DNA from: Azospirillum brasilense
Lineage (GTDB): Bacteria > Pseudomonadota > Alphaproteobacteria > Azospirillales > Azospirillaceae
Assembly: GCF_005222205.1 (NCBI RefSeq)
Contig: NZ_CP032345.1
Span: forward strand, 2,233,501-2,297,500
Direction of reading: 5' to 3'
DNA: 64,000 bases
The position numbers were made by a program, and so were the translations under genes. Of the stretch, positions 52,536-60,608 are shown in pieces; position 1 is the stretch's first letter, and each line of letters begins with the position of its first letter. Below the pieces are notes generated by a model that was given only the letters and a program-made list of their open reading frames with translations, made no database searches and was not told where the DNA came from.

Positions 52536-53741
52536 ATGTCCGATACCCCGATCACCTACGCCGCGCCAGTCGATGTTCCGGTGGCCCGCCAGCCCTTCAA
52601 CCTGCAGGGCTACAACAATTCCCTCAACGTCACCATCGGCACGCCGAGCGGCCTGCTGCACGAGGTGCAGGTCGACACCGGCTCGACCGGCATCGTCATC
52701 CCCGCAACTCTGCTGATGGTCGACGGTGACACGTCGAAGGGACTGGCCGCGGGCGTGGTGTCGCTCGGGCCGGCGCAGATCACCTATCACCCGTCGGGCA
52801 ACACGCTGGCCGGTTGCCTCTATCTCGTGCCCAGCCTGTTGATCGGCGCGTCGCTGAACGACTCGAAGCAGGTTGTTTCCGTCTGCGAGGCCGGGCCGCT
52901 GGTGGTCTTCGGCGCGCAATATGCCGGCAACACCAGCACGCCCGGCGTCCAGAACCCGGTCGATCCGGGCATGGGCATGATGGGCGTCGGCTTCGGCCGC
53001 CCGGCGCTGAGCTACACCGCGAACGCCGGCCAGTCCGATCAGGTGGTCTACACGCTGAGCAACCCGTTCCTGTCGGCGTCGGTGGGCGGCCAGCCGCTCT
53101 ACCCATCCTACCTGCTGTCCTCGGCGGGGAGCGGGGCGAGCGGCTACATATCGCTGGGCGTCACGACCGCCCAGTTCACGGCCGCCCCCCTCAACGGGCA
53201 GACCGTCGCGCTGACTTCGGCCAAGCCGCCGGTCACGCCGAACGTCACCAACGACTGCAACTGCGCCCCGGCGTCGGGAACCTCCTGGCCGGCGGCCCCG
53301 ACCCAGCCCTACTGGCTGACCGGCCCGGCGACCATCACCATCAGCACGGTCAACGACGCGCTGCCGCTCAAGGCCACCCTGCTGCTCGACAGCGGCGTCA
53401 CCGGCGCGATGATGAGCGTTCCGCAGGTGAAGAACTGGGCAAGCAGTCTCGGCGGGGCGGAAATCACCATCGCCGTGCCGAACGGGTCCAGCCCCGACGC
53501 GGAGCCGGTGATGTCCTACAGCTTCGCCATGTCCAGCGCGGCCCCGGTCAAGGGCATCTTCGCCATCGACACCGCGCTGTCCACCGCGGCGGCCCCGGCG
53601 TCGCTGGAGCCGGTCCTGCCGGACGGCGACATCGCCTTCGTCAACACGGGCATCAACCTGCTGCTGGCCTACAACTACTTCTTCGACGCGCAGCTGGGCC
53701 AGCTCGGCTTCGCACCCACCGCGCCGGTCACGTTGCCGTAA
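52536..53741 (+). CDS. bilobal pepsin-like aspartic protease homologue
   Basis: The 401-residue protein carries two aspartic-protease-type active-site motifs, each after a hydrophobic strand: VQVDTGSTGIVIP (Asp47) and TLLLDSGVTGAMM (Asp285). Their 238-residue spacing suits a two-lobe pepsin fold, which is common in eukaryotes but rare in bacteria (shewasin-type). The NLQGYNNSLNVTIGTPSG start matches the usual pepsin N-terminal strand, and YNYFFDAQLGQLGFAP resembles the C-terminal strand FxVFDxxxxxLGFA. No signal peptide or propeptide is seen. The ATG at 52536 follows GGGAGC; 27 more codons are open upstream. Two cysteines close together (DCNCAP) are notable. A pseudo-protease cannot be excluded. 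Confidence 0.7.
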   Translation: MSDTPITYAAPVDVPVARQPFNLQGYNNSLNVTIGTPSGLLHEVQVDTGSTGIVIPATLLMVDGDTSKGLAAGVVSLGPAQITYHPSGNTLAGCLYLVPSLLIGASLNDSKQVVSVCEAGPLVVFGAQYAGNTSTPGVQNPVDPGMGMMGVGFGRPALSYTANAGQSDQVVYTLSNPFLSASVGGQPLYPSYLLSSAGSGASGYISLGVTTAQFTAAPLNGQTVALTSAKPPVTPNVTNDCNCAPASGTSWPAAPTQPYWLTGPATITISTVNDALPLKATLLLDSGVTGAMMSVPQVKNWASSLGGAEITIAVPNGSSPDAEPVMSYSFAMSSAAPVKGIFAIDTALSTAAAPASLEPVLPDGDIAFVNTGINLLLAYNYFFDAQLGQLGFAPTAPVTLP

Positions 53742-53831
53742 ACGGTTGACGTCCTCGCTTGTGGGCCGCCCCGCTTTTCCCCGTCGCCGTGGCGCGGCGG
53801 GAAGGGCGGGGCGGCTCCAGGCCGGGGGCGG

Positions 53832-53951
53832 TCACGCCGGGCCGGTCTTGTCGGCGGGGTGGCCGTCCTCCTGCGTTTCCGGTTCGCTGGGGGTGGCGGG
53901 GCAGCTGGCGCGGGACGGGCCGGTGACGACGTCGAAATCGAAATCGGACAT
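53832..53951 (-). CDS. 39-residue acidic peptide
   Basis: A short frame (MSDFDFDVVTGPSRASCPAT..., ending DKTGPA) starts with ATG at 53951 and has a near-perfect GGAGGT ribosome binding site seven bases upstream, far better than chance for so small a frame. The product is acidic (Asp/Glu-rich), Pro-rich and has one Cys at position 17. It is convergent with the aspartic protease gene, 90 bases from that gene's stop. It resembles a leader-type or signalling peptide by size and composition, but no modifying enzyme genes lie nearby and no known precursor family is recognised. Confidence 0.6.
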   Translation of the reverse strand: MSDFDFDVVTGPSRASCPATPSEPETQEDGHPADKTGPA

Positions 53952-54028
53952 GATGGGACCTCCGGTTGGTAAGGGAGGCCGCCGTGACCGTCAGGAGGAT
54001 TTTGCGTGCACCGCGTGCTGGAAACACA

Positions 54029-54054
54029 AAAGCCGCCTCGGGTCGGGCGGCTTT
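54029..54054 (-). terminator. intrinsic terminator between pgi and the peptide gene
   Basis: AAAGCCGCC (54029-54037) pairs exactly with GGCGGCTTT (54046-54054) with an 8-base loop. On the - strand it is followed by TTTTGTGTTT, so it should stop pgi transcripts before the 39-residue peptide gene. Confidence 0.7.
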
Positions 54055-54242
54055 GGGTGCATCGTGGATGTGCGATACCTATGCCGCCGGAATGTACCAG
54101 CGGTACCAAAATCGCCCCAGAAGGGCGGGAGAGGTGAGGCGCACGGGGTTCATGGCCTGCACCCTACGCCGGATCGCCGTGCCGCACAAGAGCTTCCTGG
54201 GGGACTCCGACGTCATCCTGGCGGGGCAGCAGCGGGAGAGAG

Positions 54243-54269
54243 GCTCCCCCGGCGTTGGGACGGGGGAGC
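54243..54269 (-). terminator. hairpin directly after pgi
   Basis: GCTCCCCC (54243-54250) and GGGGGAGC (54262-54269) form a perfect 8-bp stem starting 7 bases after the pgi stop. No T-run follows, so it may act with the stronger terminator at 54029-54054. Confidence 0.55.
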
Positions 54270-54275
54270 GGTGGT

Positions 54276-55919
54276 TCAGCGGTGCTTGCGGTACCAGCCG
54301 ATCAGCCCGTTGGTCGAGCCGTCGTGCCCCAGCGCGGCGGTCGGGCCGTTCTGGAGTTCGGGCAGGATCTTGCCGGCCAGCTGCTTGCCCAGCTCCACGC
54401 CCCACTGGTCGAAGCTGTTGATGCTCCAGACGATGCCCTGGACGAACACCTTGTGCTCGTACAGCGCGATCAGGGCACCCAGCGTGCGCGGGTCCAGCTT
54501 CTTGAACAGGATGCTGTTGGACGGCTTGTTGCCTTCGAACACGCGGTGGGGGACCAGCGGCTCCACGGTGTCGGCCGGCTTGCCCGACTTGGCCATCTCG
54601 GCGCGCACCTCGTCGGCGGTCTTGCCGCGCATCAGGGCCTCCGGCTGGGCGAAGAAGTTCGACAGCAGGATGCGGTGATGGTCGCCGATGGGGTTGTGGG
54701 TTTCCGCCGGGGCCAGGAAGTCGGCGGGGACCAGCTCCGTCCCCTGGTGGATCAGCTGGTAGAAGGCGTGCTGGCCGTTGGTGCCCGGCTCGCCGAAGAC
54801 CACCGGGCCGGTGGCGTAATCCACGCGCGCACCCTGGCGGTCCACCGTCTTGCCGTTGCTCTCCATGTCCAACTGCTGGAGATAGGCGGGGAAGCGGTGC
54901 ATGTACTGGTCATAGGGCAGCACGGCGTGGGACTTGGCGCCCCAGAAATTGACGTACCAGACGCCGAGCATCGCCATCAGCACCGGCATGTTGCGCTCCA
55001 GCGGCGCGGTGCGGAAATGCTCGTCCATGTCGTGGGCGCCGGCCAGCAGCTCGGTGAAGCGGTCCATGCCGATGCCGAGCGCGATGGACAGCCCGATCGC
55101 CGACCACAGCGAATAACGCCCGCCGACCCAGTCCCAGAAGCCGAACATGTTGGCCGGGTCGATGCCGAACTTGCGCACCTCCGCCTCGTTGGTGGAGACG
55201 GCGACGAAATGCTTGGCGACATGGGCGGGGTCGCCGGCGCTCTCCAGGAACCAGCGCCGCGCGGTGTGGGCGTTGGTCAGCGTCTCCTGGGTGGTGAAGG
55301 TCTTGGACGCGATGACGAACAGCGTCGTCTCCGGGTCCAGCCATTCCAGCGTCTCGCTGATGTGGGTGCCGTCCACGTTGGAGACGAAATGCACGCCGAT
55401 CTGCGGGTGCAGGTAGGGGGTCAGCGCCTCCGTCACCATCACCGGGCCAAGGTCGGACCCGCCGATGCCGATGTTGACGATGTCGGTGATCGGGTGGCCG
55501 GTGTAGCCGGTCCAGGCGCCGTCGCGGACCTGCCGGACGAACCGCTCCATCCGGTGGAGGACGGCGTTCACCTCCGGCATCACGTCCTGGCCGTCCACCA
55601 TGACCGGGCGGTTGGAGCGGTTGCGCAGCGCGGTGTGCAGGACGGCGCGGTCCTCGGTGATGTTGATCCGCTCCCCGGCGAACATGCGGTCGCGCCAGCC
55701 TTCCACGTCCTGCTGGCGGGCGAGGTCGAGCAGCAGGCCGGGCGTCTCCTCGGTGATGCGATTCTTCGAATAATCGAACAGCAGGCCGCAGGCTTCCAGG
55801 GAGAAGCGGTTGAAGCGGTCGGCGTCGGCGGCGAACAGGTCGCGCATATGGAGGGTCGAAACGTCCTGGCGATGACGGGCCAGGGCTTCCCAGGCGGGCG
55901 AACGGGTGAGCGCTGACAT
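54276..55919 (-). CDS. pgi: glucose-6-phosphate isomerase
   Basis: The 547-residue cytoplasmic enzyme interconverts glucose-6-phosphate and fructose-6-phosphate. It has the full-length long PGI fold: [14 protein letters not shown] (sugar-phosphate binding), [30 protein letters not shown], the catalytic Glu region in [19 protein letters not shown], and the C-terminal Lys helix [14 protein letters not shown]. Start codon and length agree with the family. It stands alone between mutL-side accessory genes and the 55-residue protein gene, with its own terminators. Confidence 0.97.
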   Translation of the reverse strand: MSALTRSPAWEALARHRQDVSTLHMRDLFAADADRFNRFSLEACGLLFDYSKNRITEETPGLLLDLARQQDVEGWRDRMFAGERINITEDRAVLHTALRNRSNRPVMVDGQDVMPEVNAVLHRMERFVRQVRDGAWTGYTGHPITDIVNIGIGGSDLGPVMVTEALTPYLHPQIGVHFVSNVDGTHISETLEWLDPETTLFVIASKTFTTQETLTNAHTARRWFLESAGDPAHVAKHFVAVSTNEAEVRKFGIDPANMFGFWDWVGGRYSLWSAIGLSIALGIGMDRFTELLAGAHDMDEHFRTAPLERNMPVLMAMLGVWYVNFWGAKSHAVLPYDQYMHRFPAYLQQLDMESNGKTVDRQGARVDYATGPVVFGEPGTNGQHAFYQLIHQGTELVPADFLAPAETHNPIGDHHRILLSNFFAQPEALMRGKTADEVRAEMAKSGKPADTVEPLVPHRVFEGNKPSNSILFKKLDPRTLGALIALYEHKVFVQGIVWSINSFDQWGVELGKQLAGKILPELQNGPTAALGHDGSTNGLIGWYRKHR

Positions 55920-56094
55920 CGGGATTTTGCCTCCTTCTCGCGTGCGCGGAGCCTAGCACCGATCGGTGCGCGCCGGGTACGCGCCAAAGCGGCGCATCCA
56001 ACGTGCACAAAGGACTAGGTTGAGCGGACTATGCGGGGCGGACGATGAAACCGGCAACCGCCGCCCTGTGTTCTTTTCGGGACAGGAGGTGACG

Positions 56095-56262
56095 ATGAGC
56101 GATCCGAACAAACCCGAACGGAATCCGCCGGTTCCGGCGGAGGAGGAGCGCCGCGAGGACGAGCGGCCCGATCAGGTGGGGATCATCCCCGGCAAGGTGC
56201 CGGGCCGCCCCATCGACCCTGGTGATCCACGCTTTCCGGGGAGCCAGCCGGACTTGGCCTGA
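56095..56262 (+). CDS. small proline-rich protein
   Basis: A 55-residue frame (MSDPNKPERNPPVPAEEERR... to GSQPDLA) follows an excellent CAGGAGGTGACG ribosome binding site. It is charged and proline-rich, probably disordered, with no membrane segment. The frame is open further upstream (55966), but the ribosome binding site fixes the start at 56095. Function unknown. It is divergent from pgi and convergent with the M16 gene. Confidence 0.65.
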   Translation: MSDPNKPERNPPVPAEEERREDERPDQVGIIPGKVPGRPIDPGDPRFPGSQPDLA

Positions 56263-56280
56263 GGGGCGTGGTCGCGGCGG

Positions 56281-56331
56281 GCCCCCCTCCCGGCCTCCCC
56301 CCGCTTCGCAGGGGGAGGGTTGGGAGGGGGC
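56281..56331. repeat. CCCTCCC/GGGAGGG palindromic intergenic element
   Basis: C-rich and G-rich arms (CCCCCCTCCCGGCC ... GGGTTGGGAGGGGG) surround CGCTTCGCA. A closely related element lies at 60511-60599. Such repeats sit after genes and may act as bidirectional terminators. Confidence 0.7.
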
Positions 56332-56347
56332 ACCGCAACAGCGCTCC

Positions 56348-57712
56348 TCAGCTTCCCCCGTCAATCGTCCGCGTCGCGGTCACGCCTTCCGGACGGCCGA
56401 CCAGCACGGTCAGCAGCCGGTTCGCGTCGAGCAGCCGCTTGGCGACGCGCTGCACGTCCGCCTGGGTGACGCTGTTGATGAAGGCGTCGCGGCGGTCGAG
56501 ATAGTCGATGCCCAGCCGGTCGCGCTTGACCTGGAGCAGGATGCGCGCGATCGCCTGCGTGCTGCCGAGCTGCAGCGGGAAGCTGCCGGTGAGGTAGGTC
56601 TTGGCGTCGGCCAGCTCCTCCTCCGTCACGCCCTCGTCGGCCATGCGCTTCCATTCCTGGCGCATGATGTCCAGCGCCTGACCCGCCTTGGCGTTCACCG
56701 TGTTGCCGCCGGCCATCACCAGCGCGGAATGGTCCATCGGGATCAGGTAGCTGTAGACGCCGTAGCTGAGGCCGCGCTTCTCCCGAACCTCCTCCATCAG
56801 GCGGGAGCCGAAGCCGCCGCCGCCCAGGACGTAGTTCATCACGGTCGCCGCGTACCAGTCGGGGTCGGCGCGCTTGAGCCCGGTCTGCCCCATCAGCATG
56901 ACGGTTTGCGCGGTCGGGCGGGTGGCGACCAGCGTTTCGCCCAGCCCCTTCGGCTCGACGTCGGGGATGGCGGCGTTCGCGGAGGTGGCCGGCAGGCCGC
57001 CGAACACGTGGTCGAGCGCGCGGCCCAGATCCTCCGGCGTGATATCGCCCGCCGCGGCGACGACCAGCCGGTCGCGGCCGAAGCCGTCCTTCACGAAGCC
57101 GCGCAGGTCGTCCGGGGTGATCGTCGGCAGCGATTCCAGCGTGCCGCGGATCTCATCGCCGTAGGGATGGCCAGGGTAGGCGGTGGAATAGAACAGCCGC
57201 CGCCCGACGTAGTTAGGATCGGCCTGATCGCGGCGCAGGCTGGACAGCACGGCAGCGCGCATGCGCTCCACCGCCTCCGCGTCGAAGCGCGGCTCGGCCA
57301 GCGACAGGCGGGTCAGCTCGAACGCCTCGTCGCGGCGGTCGCTCAGCGTGCGCAGGCTGCCGCCGAAGCCGTCGCGCCCGGCGTCGTAGCCCAGCGCGAT
57401 GGCGTTGTCCTGGAGCCGCGCGGCGAAGGCCTGGCTGTCATAGGGGCCGGCGCCCTCGTCCAGCGTGCGGGCGGCGAGGTTGGCGAGGCCCTCCTTGCCC
57501 TTGGGGTCGGACGCCCCGGCCCCTTCGAAGGCCCATTCCAGGGCGATGATGGGAACCTTGTGGTCCTCGACCAGCCACGCCTCGATCCCGCCTGGGCTGA
57601 CAACCCGCTTGATCTCGATGGCGGCTGCCGGAGTGGTGATGGCGAAGGCGAGGAGGAAAAGACAGGCGCCGAAGACGCGCTTGGACATGAGGCGCTTGGA
57701 TAGGACGATCAT
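56348..57712 (-). CDS. M16 peptidase-family protein, non-catalytic partner
   Basis: The 454-residue protein has a signal peptide (VFGACLFLLAFAITTPAAA) and the insulinase/processing-peptidase fold, but where the zinc motif HxxEH should be it reads GLANLAARTLDEGAG, so it cannot bind zinc there. The second-domain features are kept, including GGGGFGSRLMEEVREKRGLSY, the Arg/Tyr pair that completes the active site of a partner subunit. Its ATG overlaps the stop region of the catalytic M16 gene (TGA-G-ATG), implying coupled translation and a heterodimer. It is likely periplasmic, degrading peptides. Confidence 0.9.
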   Translation of the reverse strand: MIVLSKRLMSKRVFGACLFLLAFAITTPAAAIEIKRVVSPGGIEAWLVEDHKVPIIALEWAFEGAGASDPKGKEGLANLAARTLDEGAGPYDSQAFAARLQDNAIALGYDAGRDGFGGSLRTLSDRRDEAFELTRLSLAEPRFDAEAVERMRAAVLSSLRRDQADPNYVGRRLFYSTAYPGHPYGDEIRGTLESLPTITPDDLRGFVKDGFGRDRLVVAAAGDITPEDLGRALDHVFGGLPATSANAAIPDVEPKGLGETLVATRPTAQTVMLMGQTGLKRADPDWYAATVMNYVLGGGGFGSRLMEEVREKRGLSYGVYSYLIPMDHSALVMAGGNTVNAKAGQALDIMRQEWKRMADEGVTEEELADAKTYLTGSFPLQLGSTQAIARILLQVKRDRLGIDYLDRRDAFINSVTQADVQRVAKRLLDANRLLTVLVGRPEGVTATRTIDGGS

Positions 57713-57713
57713 C

Positions 57714-59135
57714 TCAGCTTCCCTTGTCCTGGAGCGGCAGCAGAAGGCCGGTGACGTGGTTGGTCTGGCCCAGAACGGCGCGGGCGGCGGCGTTGACCTG
57801 ATCGGCGGTCACCGCGTCGATGCGCACCGGCCAGTTCTCCACGTCGTCGATGCTCTGGCCGGTGGCGATGGCCGCACCCAGCGTCTGGGCCGGGCCGGTC
57901 AGGCTGTCGCGGGCGTAGGCGGCCTCGGCCAGCATGCGCTTCTTGGCGGTGGTCACCTCCTCCTCGGTCACGCCCTTTTCGACCAGCGTCCGGATGTCGG
58001 TCTCCAGCGCCGCTTCCAGCTTCTCCATGGTCACGCCGGGGGCCGGCGAGGCGCCCGCCGCCAGCGAGGTCATGTCCCAGGACGACGGGCTGTAGCCCAG
58101 CCAGGCCGAGGTGGCGATGCGCTGCTCGACGACGAGGCTGCGGTAGAGGCGTGAGGTCGGGCCGCCGCTCATGATCTCCGACAGCACCTGGAGCGGGTAG
58201 GCGTAGCCCTCCTTGTCGGTGCGGTAGGAGGGGGCGAGCCAGTTCCGGCGGATCGAGGGCTGGCGCACCTCGTCGTCGCGCAGGATGACCCGGCGGGCGG
58301 CGCTGATCGGCGGCTCCTGCACGCGGACGCGCTCCGGCACCGGGCGGGCGGCGATGCTGCCGTAGTACTTCTCGGCGAGCGGCTTCAGCTCCTCGGCGGT
58401 CACGTCGCCGGACACCACCAGCACGGCGTTGTTGGGCGCGTACCAGCTCTTGTAGAAGGACTCTGCCTCCTCCCGCGTCAGCGTGGCCATCTCCTGCGGC
58501 CAGCCGATGATCGGCGTGCCGTAGGGGTGGTGGACGTAGAGGGTGGCGTTGATCTGCTCGCCGATGCGGTCGGCGGGCTCGTTCTCGATGCGCTGGCGGC
58601 GCTCCTCGATGATGACGTCCCGCTCCGGGTAGACCAACTGATCGGTGAGGCGGAGGTTCGACATGCGGTCGGCCTCCATCTTCATCACCAGCTCCAGCCG
58701 GTCGCGCGCCACGTTCTGAAAATAGGCCGTGTAGTCCCAGGAGGTGAAGGCGTTGTCGCGCCCGCCGTTCTTGGCGACGATGCGGGAGAAGGCGCCGGGC
58801 GGAACCTCCTCCGTCCCCTTGAACATCAGATGCTCCAGGAAATGGGCGATGCCCGACACGCCGCGCGGCTCGTCCGCCGCGCCCACCTTGTACCAGACCA
58901 TGTGGGTGACCACCGGCACGCGCTGGTTGGTCACCAGCACGACCTGCATGCCGTTGGACAGGGTGAAGGTCTCCGGGAAGAAGACTCCCTTCTCGGCGGC
59001 GAAGGCGGGCGTGATGGCGGCGGGGATGGCGCCGGTCAGGGTGCCAGTCAGGGCGAAGGCCAGGACGCCCGCGGCGGCGAGCCGTCGCCAGGGCCGTTTC
59101 CAGGGTGGGGGAGCGGTGGGGCCGTTGGGGAGCAT
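57714..59135 (-). CDS. zinc M16 metallopeptidase, catalytic subunit
   Basis: The 473-residue protein has the inverted zinc motif GIAHFLEHLMFKG (His98, Glu101, His102), with the downstream Glu in the ERDVIIEERRQRIEN helix, and GGPTSRLYRSLVVEQRIA as the second-domain counterpart. An N-terminal hydrophobic region (WRRLAAAGVLAFALTGTLTG) indicates export. It should bind Zn2+ and form the active dimer with the following non-catalytic M16 protein. The longer frame to 59172 in another phase is not coding. It lies downstream of the DUF3035 terminator, so the M16 pair has its own promoter. Confidence 0.92.
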   Translation of the reverse strand: MLPNGPTAPPPWKRPWRRLAAAGVLAFALTGTLTGAIPAAITPAFAAEKGVFFPETFTLSNGMQVVLVTNQRVPVVTHMVWYKVGAADEPRGVSGIAHFLEHLMFKGTEEVPPGAFSRIVAKNGGRDNAFTSWDYTAYFQNVARDRLELVMKMEADRMSNLRLTDQLVYPERDVIIEERRQRIENEPADRIGEQINATLYVHHPYGTPIIGWPQEMATLTREEAESFYKSWYAPNNAVLVVSGDVTAEELKPLAEKYYGSIAARPVPERVRVQEPPISAARRVILRDDEVRQPSIRRNWLAPSYRTDKEGYAYPLQVLSEIMSGGPTSRLYRSLVVEQRIATSAWLGYSPSSWDMTSLAAGASPAPGVTMEKLEAALETDIRTLVEKGVTEEEVTTAKKRMLAEAAYARDSLTGPAQTLGAAIATGQSIDDVENWPVRIDAVTADQVNAAARAVLGQTNHVTGLLLPLQDKGS

Positions 59136-59170
59136 GGGCCTCTCGTTGGGAGCGAAGGGGACGGGAATGC

Positions 59171-59202
59171 AAAAGGGGGCGTCCCCGTCTGGGAACGCCC
59201 CC
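59171..59202 (-). terminator. intrinsic terminator after the DUF3035 lipoprotein gene
   Basis: GGGGGCG (59175-59181) pairs with CGCCCCC (59196-59202). On the - strand the stem is followed by TTTT (59174-59171). It ends the ileS-lspA-DUF3035 transcript ahead of the M16 genes. Confidence 0.8.
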
Positions 59203-59275
59203 TAGATACTGGTGCGGCGAAGCGCCCGGAACAATGCCCCGAGTTGGGGCCCCGAACCGGGGCTCTGAAATCGGC

Positions 59276-59899
59276 TTAGAACAGCCCTTCCAGCGGCGCC
59301 CGGCGCTTGCGTTCGATGGTCGGGACGGTGCCGTCGTTCAGCGCCTTGCCGGTGGCCTGGGCCTCGCGCAGGCGCTGGTTTTCCTTCTTCGGATCGACGA
59401 CCTCGTAGGGCTGCTCCTGCGTCTGCCAGAACAGCAGGGAGTCGATCCAGCTCTTGTCGGCGACGACGAGCTGGGTCGTCTCCTGATCGACCTTGTTGCG
59501 GATGCCCGGCTCGATGCCGCTCTTAGCGCCGGCCTGGGCGATCAGCGCCGACTCGCCGGCGGTGCCGCCCGTCGTCCGGCCGCCCGCGGCGGCGGCCGTG
59601 GCGCGGGAGGAGCCGCCGAAGACCGAGGCGGCGGCCACCGCGGCCGACGTGGCGTCCTGCGGGCGCGCCGCGCCGGGGCGCGGCTCCGGCAGGCGGGCGA
59701 GGCTCGGCGGCATGGTCAGCGGCGCGCGGGACACGACGGTGAACTCGTCCGGGCTCGTGCGGTCGAGGCCGATGGAGCGGCGGACGTCGGTGCATCCGGT
59801 AAGCGCCAGCGCGACGAGCGCCAAGCCCAGCAGCGGACCCCGCCCCAGGGAACGGGTGGAGCGCCGCGCGATGGAGGAGGCGAAGGAAAGCATGGTCAC
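59276..59899 (-). CDS. DUF3035 lipoprotein
   Basis: The 207-residue protein has a lipobox LALTGC with Cys36 and then the DUF3035 start TDVRRSIGLDRTSPDEFTVV, with APLTMPPSLARLPEPRPG. The middle is Ala/Gly-rich, and the C-terminal third has SWIDSLLFWQTQEQPYEVVD. It is a conserved alphaproteobacterial envelope lipoprotein that accompanies lspA and ileS. An alternative ATG at 59893 is two codons in. Role unknown. Confidence 0.9.
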   Translation of the reverse strand: MTMLSFASSIARRSTRSLGRGPLLGLALVALALTGCTDVRRSIGLDRTSPDEFTVVSRAPLTMPPSLARLPEPRPGAARPQDATSAAVAAASVFGGSSRATAAAAGGRTTGGTAGESALIAQAGAKSGIEPGIRNKVDQETTQLVVADKSWIDSLLFWQTQEQPYEVVDPKKENQRLREAQATGKALNDGTVPTIERKRRAPLEGLF

Positions 59900-59977
59900 G
59901 TTCGAGTCCCGTCGTCTAGTCGTCAGGCCGCTTGTCGTCGGGCCGCGTCCCTTATAGCGGCTCCGTCGCGTGAACTA

Positions 59978-60481
59978 TTACGACTTTTCGCGGCCGGCGA
60001 ACAGCCCATCCAGCACGAGAAGCGCCACGCCGACGCTGATTCCGCTGTCTGCCACGTTGAAGGCCCAGAAATGCCACCCCCCGATGTGGAAATCGAGGAA
60101 ATCGGCGACGGCCCCGTAGAGGAAGCGGTCGATCACGTTGCCGATGGCCCCGCCGATGACCATGCCCAGGGCGAGCGCCAGATAGCGCCGGTCGGCCTGC
60201 CGCAGCCAGAGCAGCAGCGCCACGACGATGGCGAAGGCCACCGCGGCCAGCACGTAGGGCATGAAGGCGTGGGAGCTGCCGAAGGTGCCGAAGCTGACCC
60301 CGGTGTTCCAGGCCAGCACGAGATTGAAGAAGGGCGTGACCTCGACGACCCGTGGATAGGGCTGCATGACCACGTCGAGGATCCACCATTTGGTGAGCTG
60401 GTCGAGGACCACCACCAGCGCGGCGACGGACAGGCCGAAGACCGTGTGGCTGCGGCTGCCGGACGTGGAGAGGCTGCTCAT
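59978..60481 (-). CDS. lspA: lipoprotein signal peptidase II
   Basis: The 167-residue inner-membrane aspartyl protease cleaves prolipoprotein signal peptides after lipid attachment. Four membrane spans and the family's conserved blocks are present: VVLDQLTKWW, FFNLVLAWNTGVSFG, GNVIDRFLYGAVADFLDFH and FWAFNVADSGISVG. The two catalytic aspartates are in the VIDR and VADS motifs. It lies between ileS and the DUF3035 lipoprotein gene, its usual position, and would process the lipoproteins encoded at 59276 and 42360. Confidence 0.96.
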   Translation of the reverse strand: MSSLSTSGSRSHTVFGLSVAALVVVLDQLTKWWILDVVMQPYPRVVEVTPFFNLVLAWNTGVSFGTFGSSHAFMPYVLAAVAFAIVVALLLWLRQADRRYLALALGMVIGGAIGNVIDRFLYGAVADFLDFHIGGWHFWAFNVADSGISVGVALLVLDGLFAGREKS

Positions 60482-60510
60482 GAAGTGCTCCGAAGAGTGA
60501 AAGGCGTTCG

Positions 60511-60599
60511 GGCCCCCTCCCTAACCCTCCCCCGCCTTCGGCGAGGGAGGGGATCACGCTCCCTCTCCCGCGAAGCGGGGGAGGGATGGGGAGGGGGCC
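60511..60599. repeat. long palindromic CCCTCCC element between ileS and lspA
   Basis: GGCCCCCTCC (60511-60520) and GGAGGGGGCC (60590-60599) are exact complements enclosing two further inverted units around CCTTCGGCG and CGCGAAGCG. It is related to the element at 56281-56331 and may be a mobile or amplified intergenic repeat of this genome. As RNA it would form a large hairpin between ileS and lspA. Confidence 0.75.
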
Positions 60600-60608
60600 T
60601 GCTGCAAA

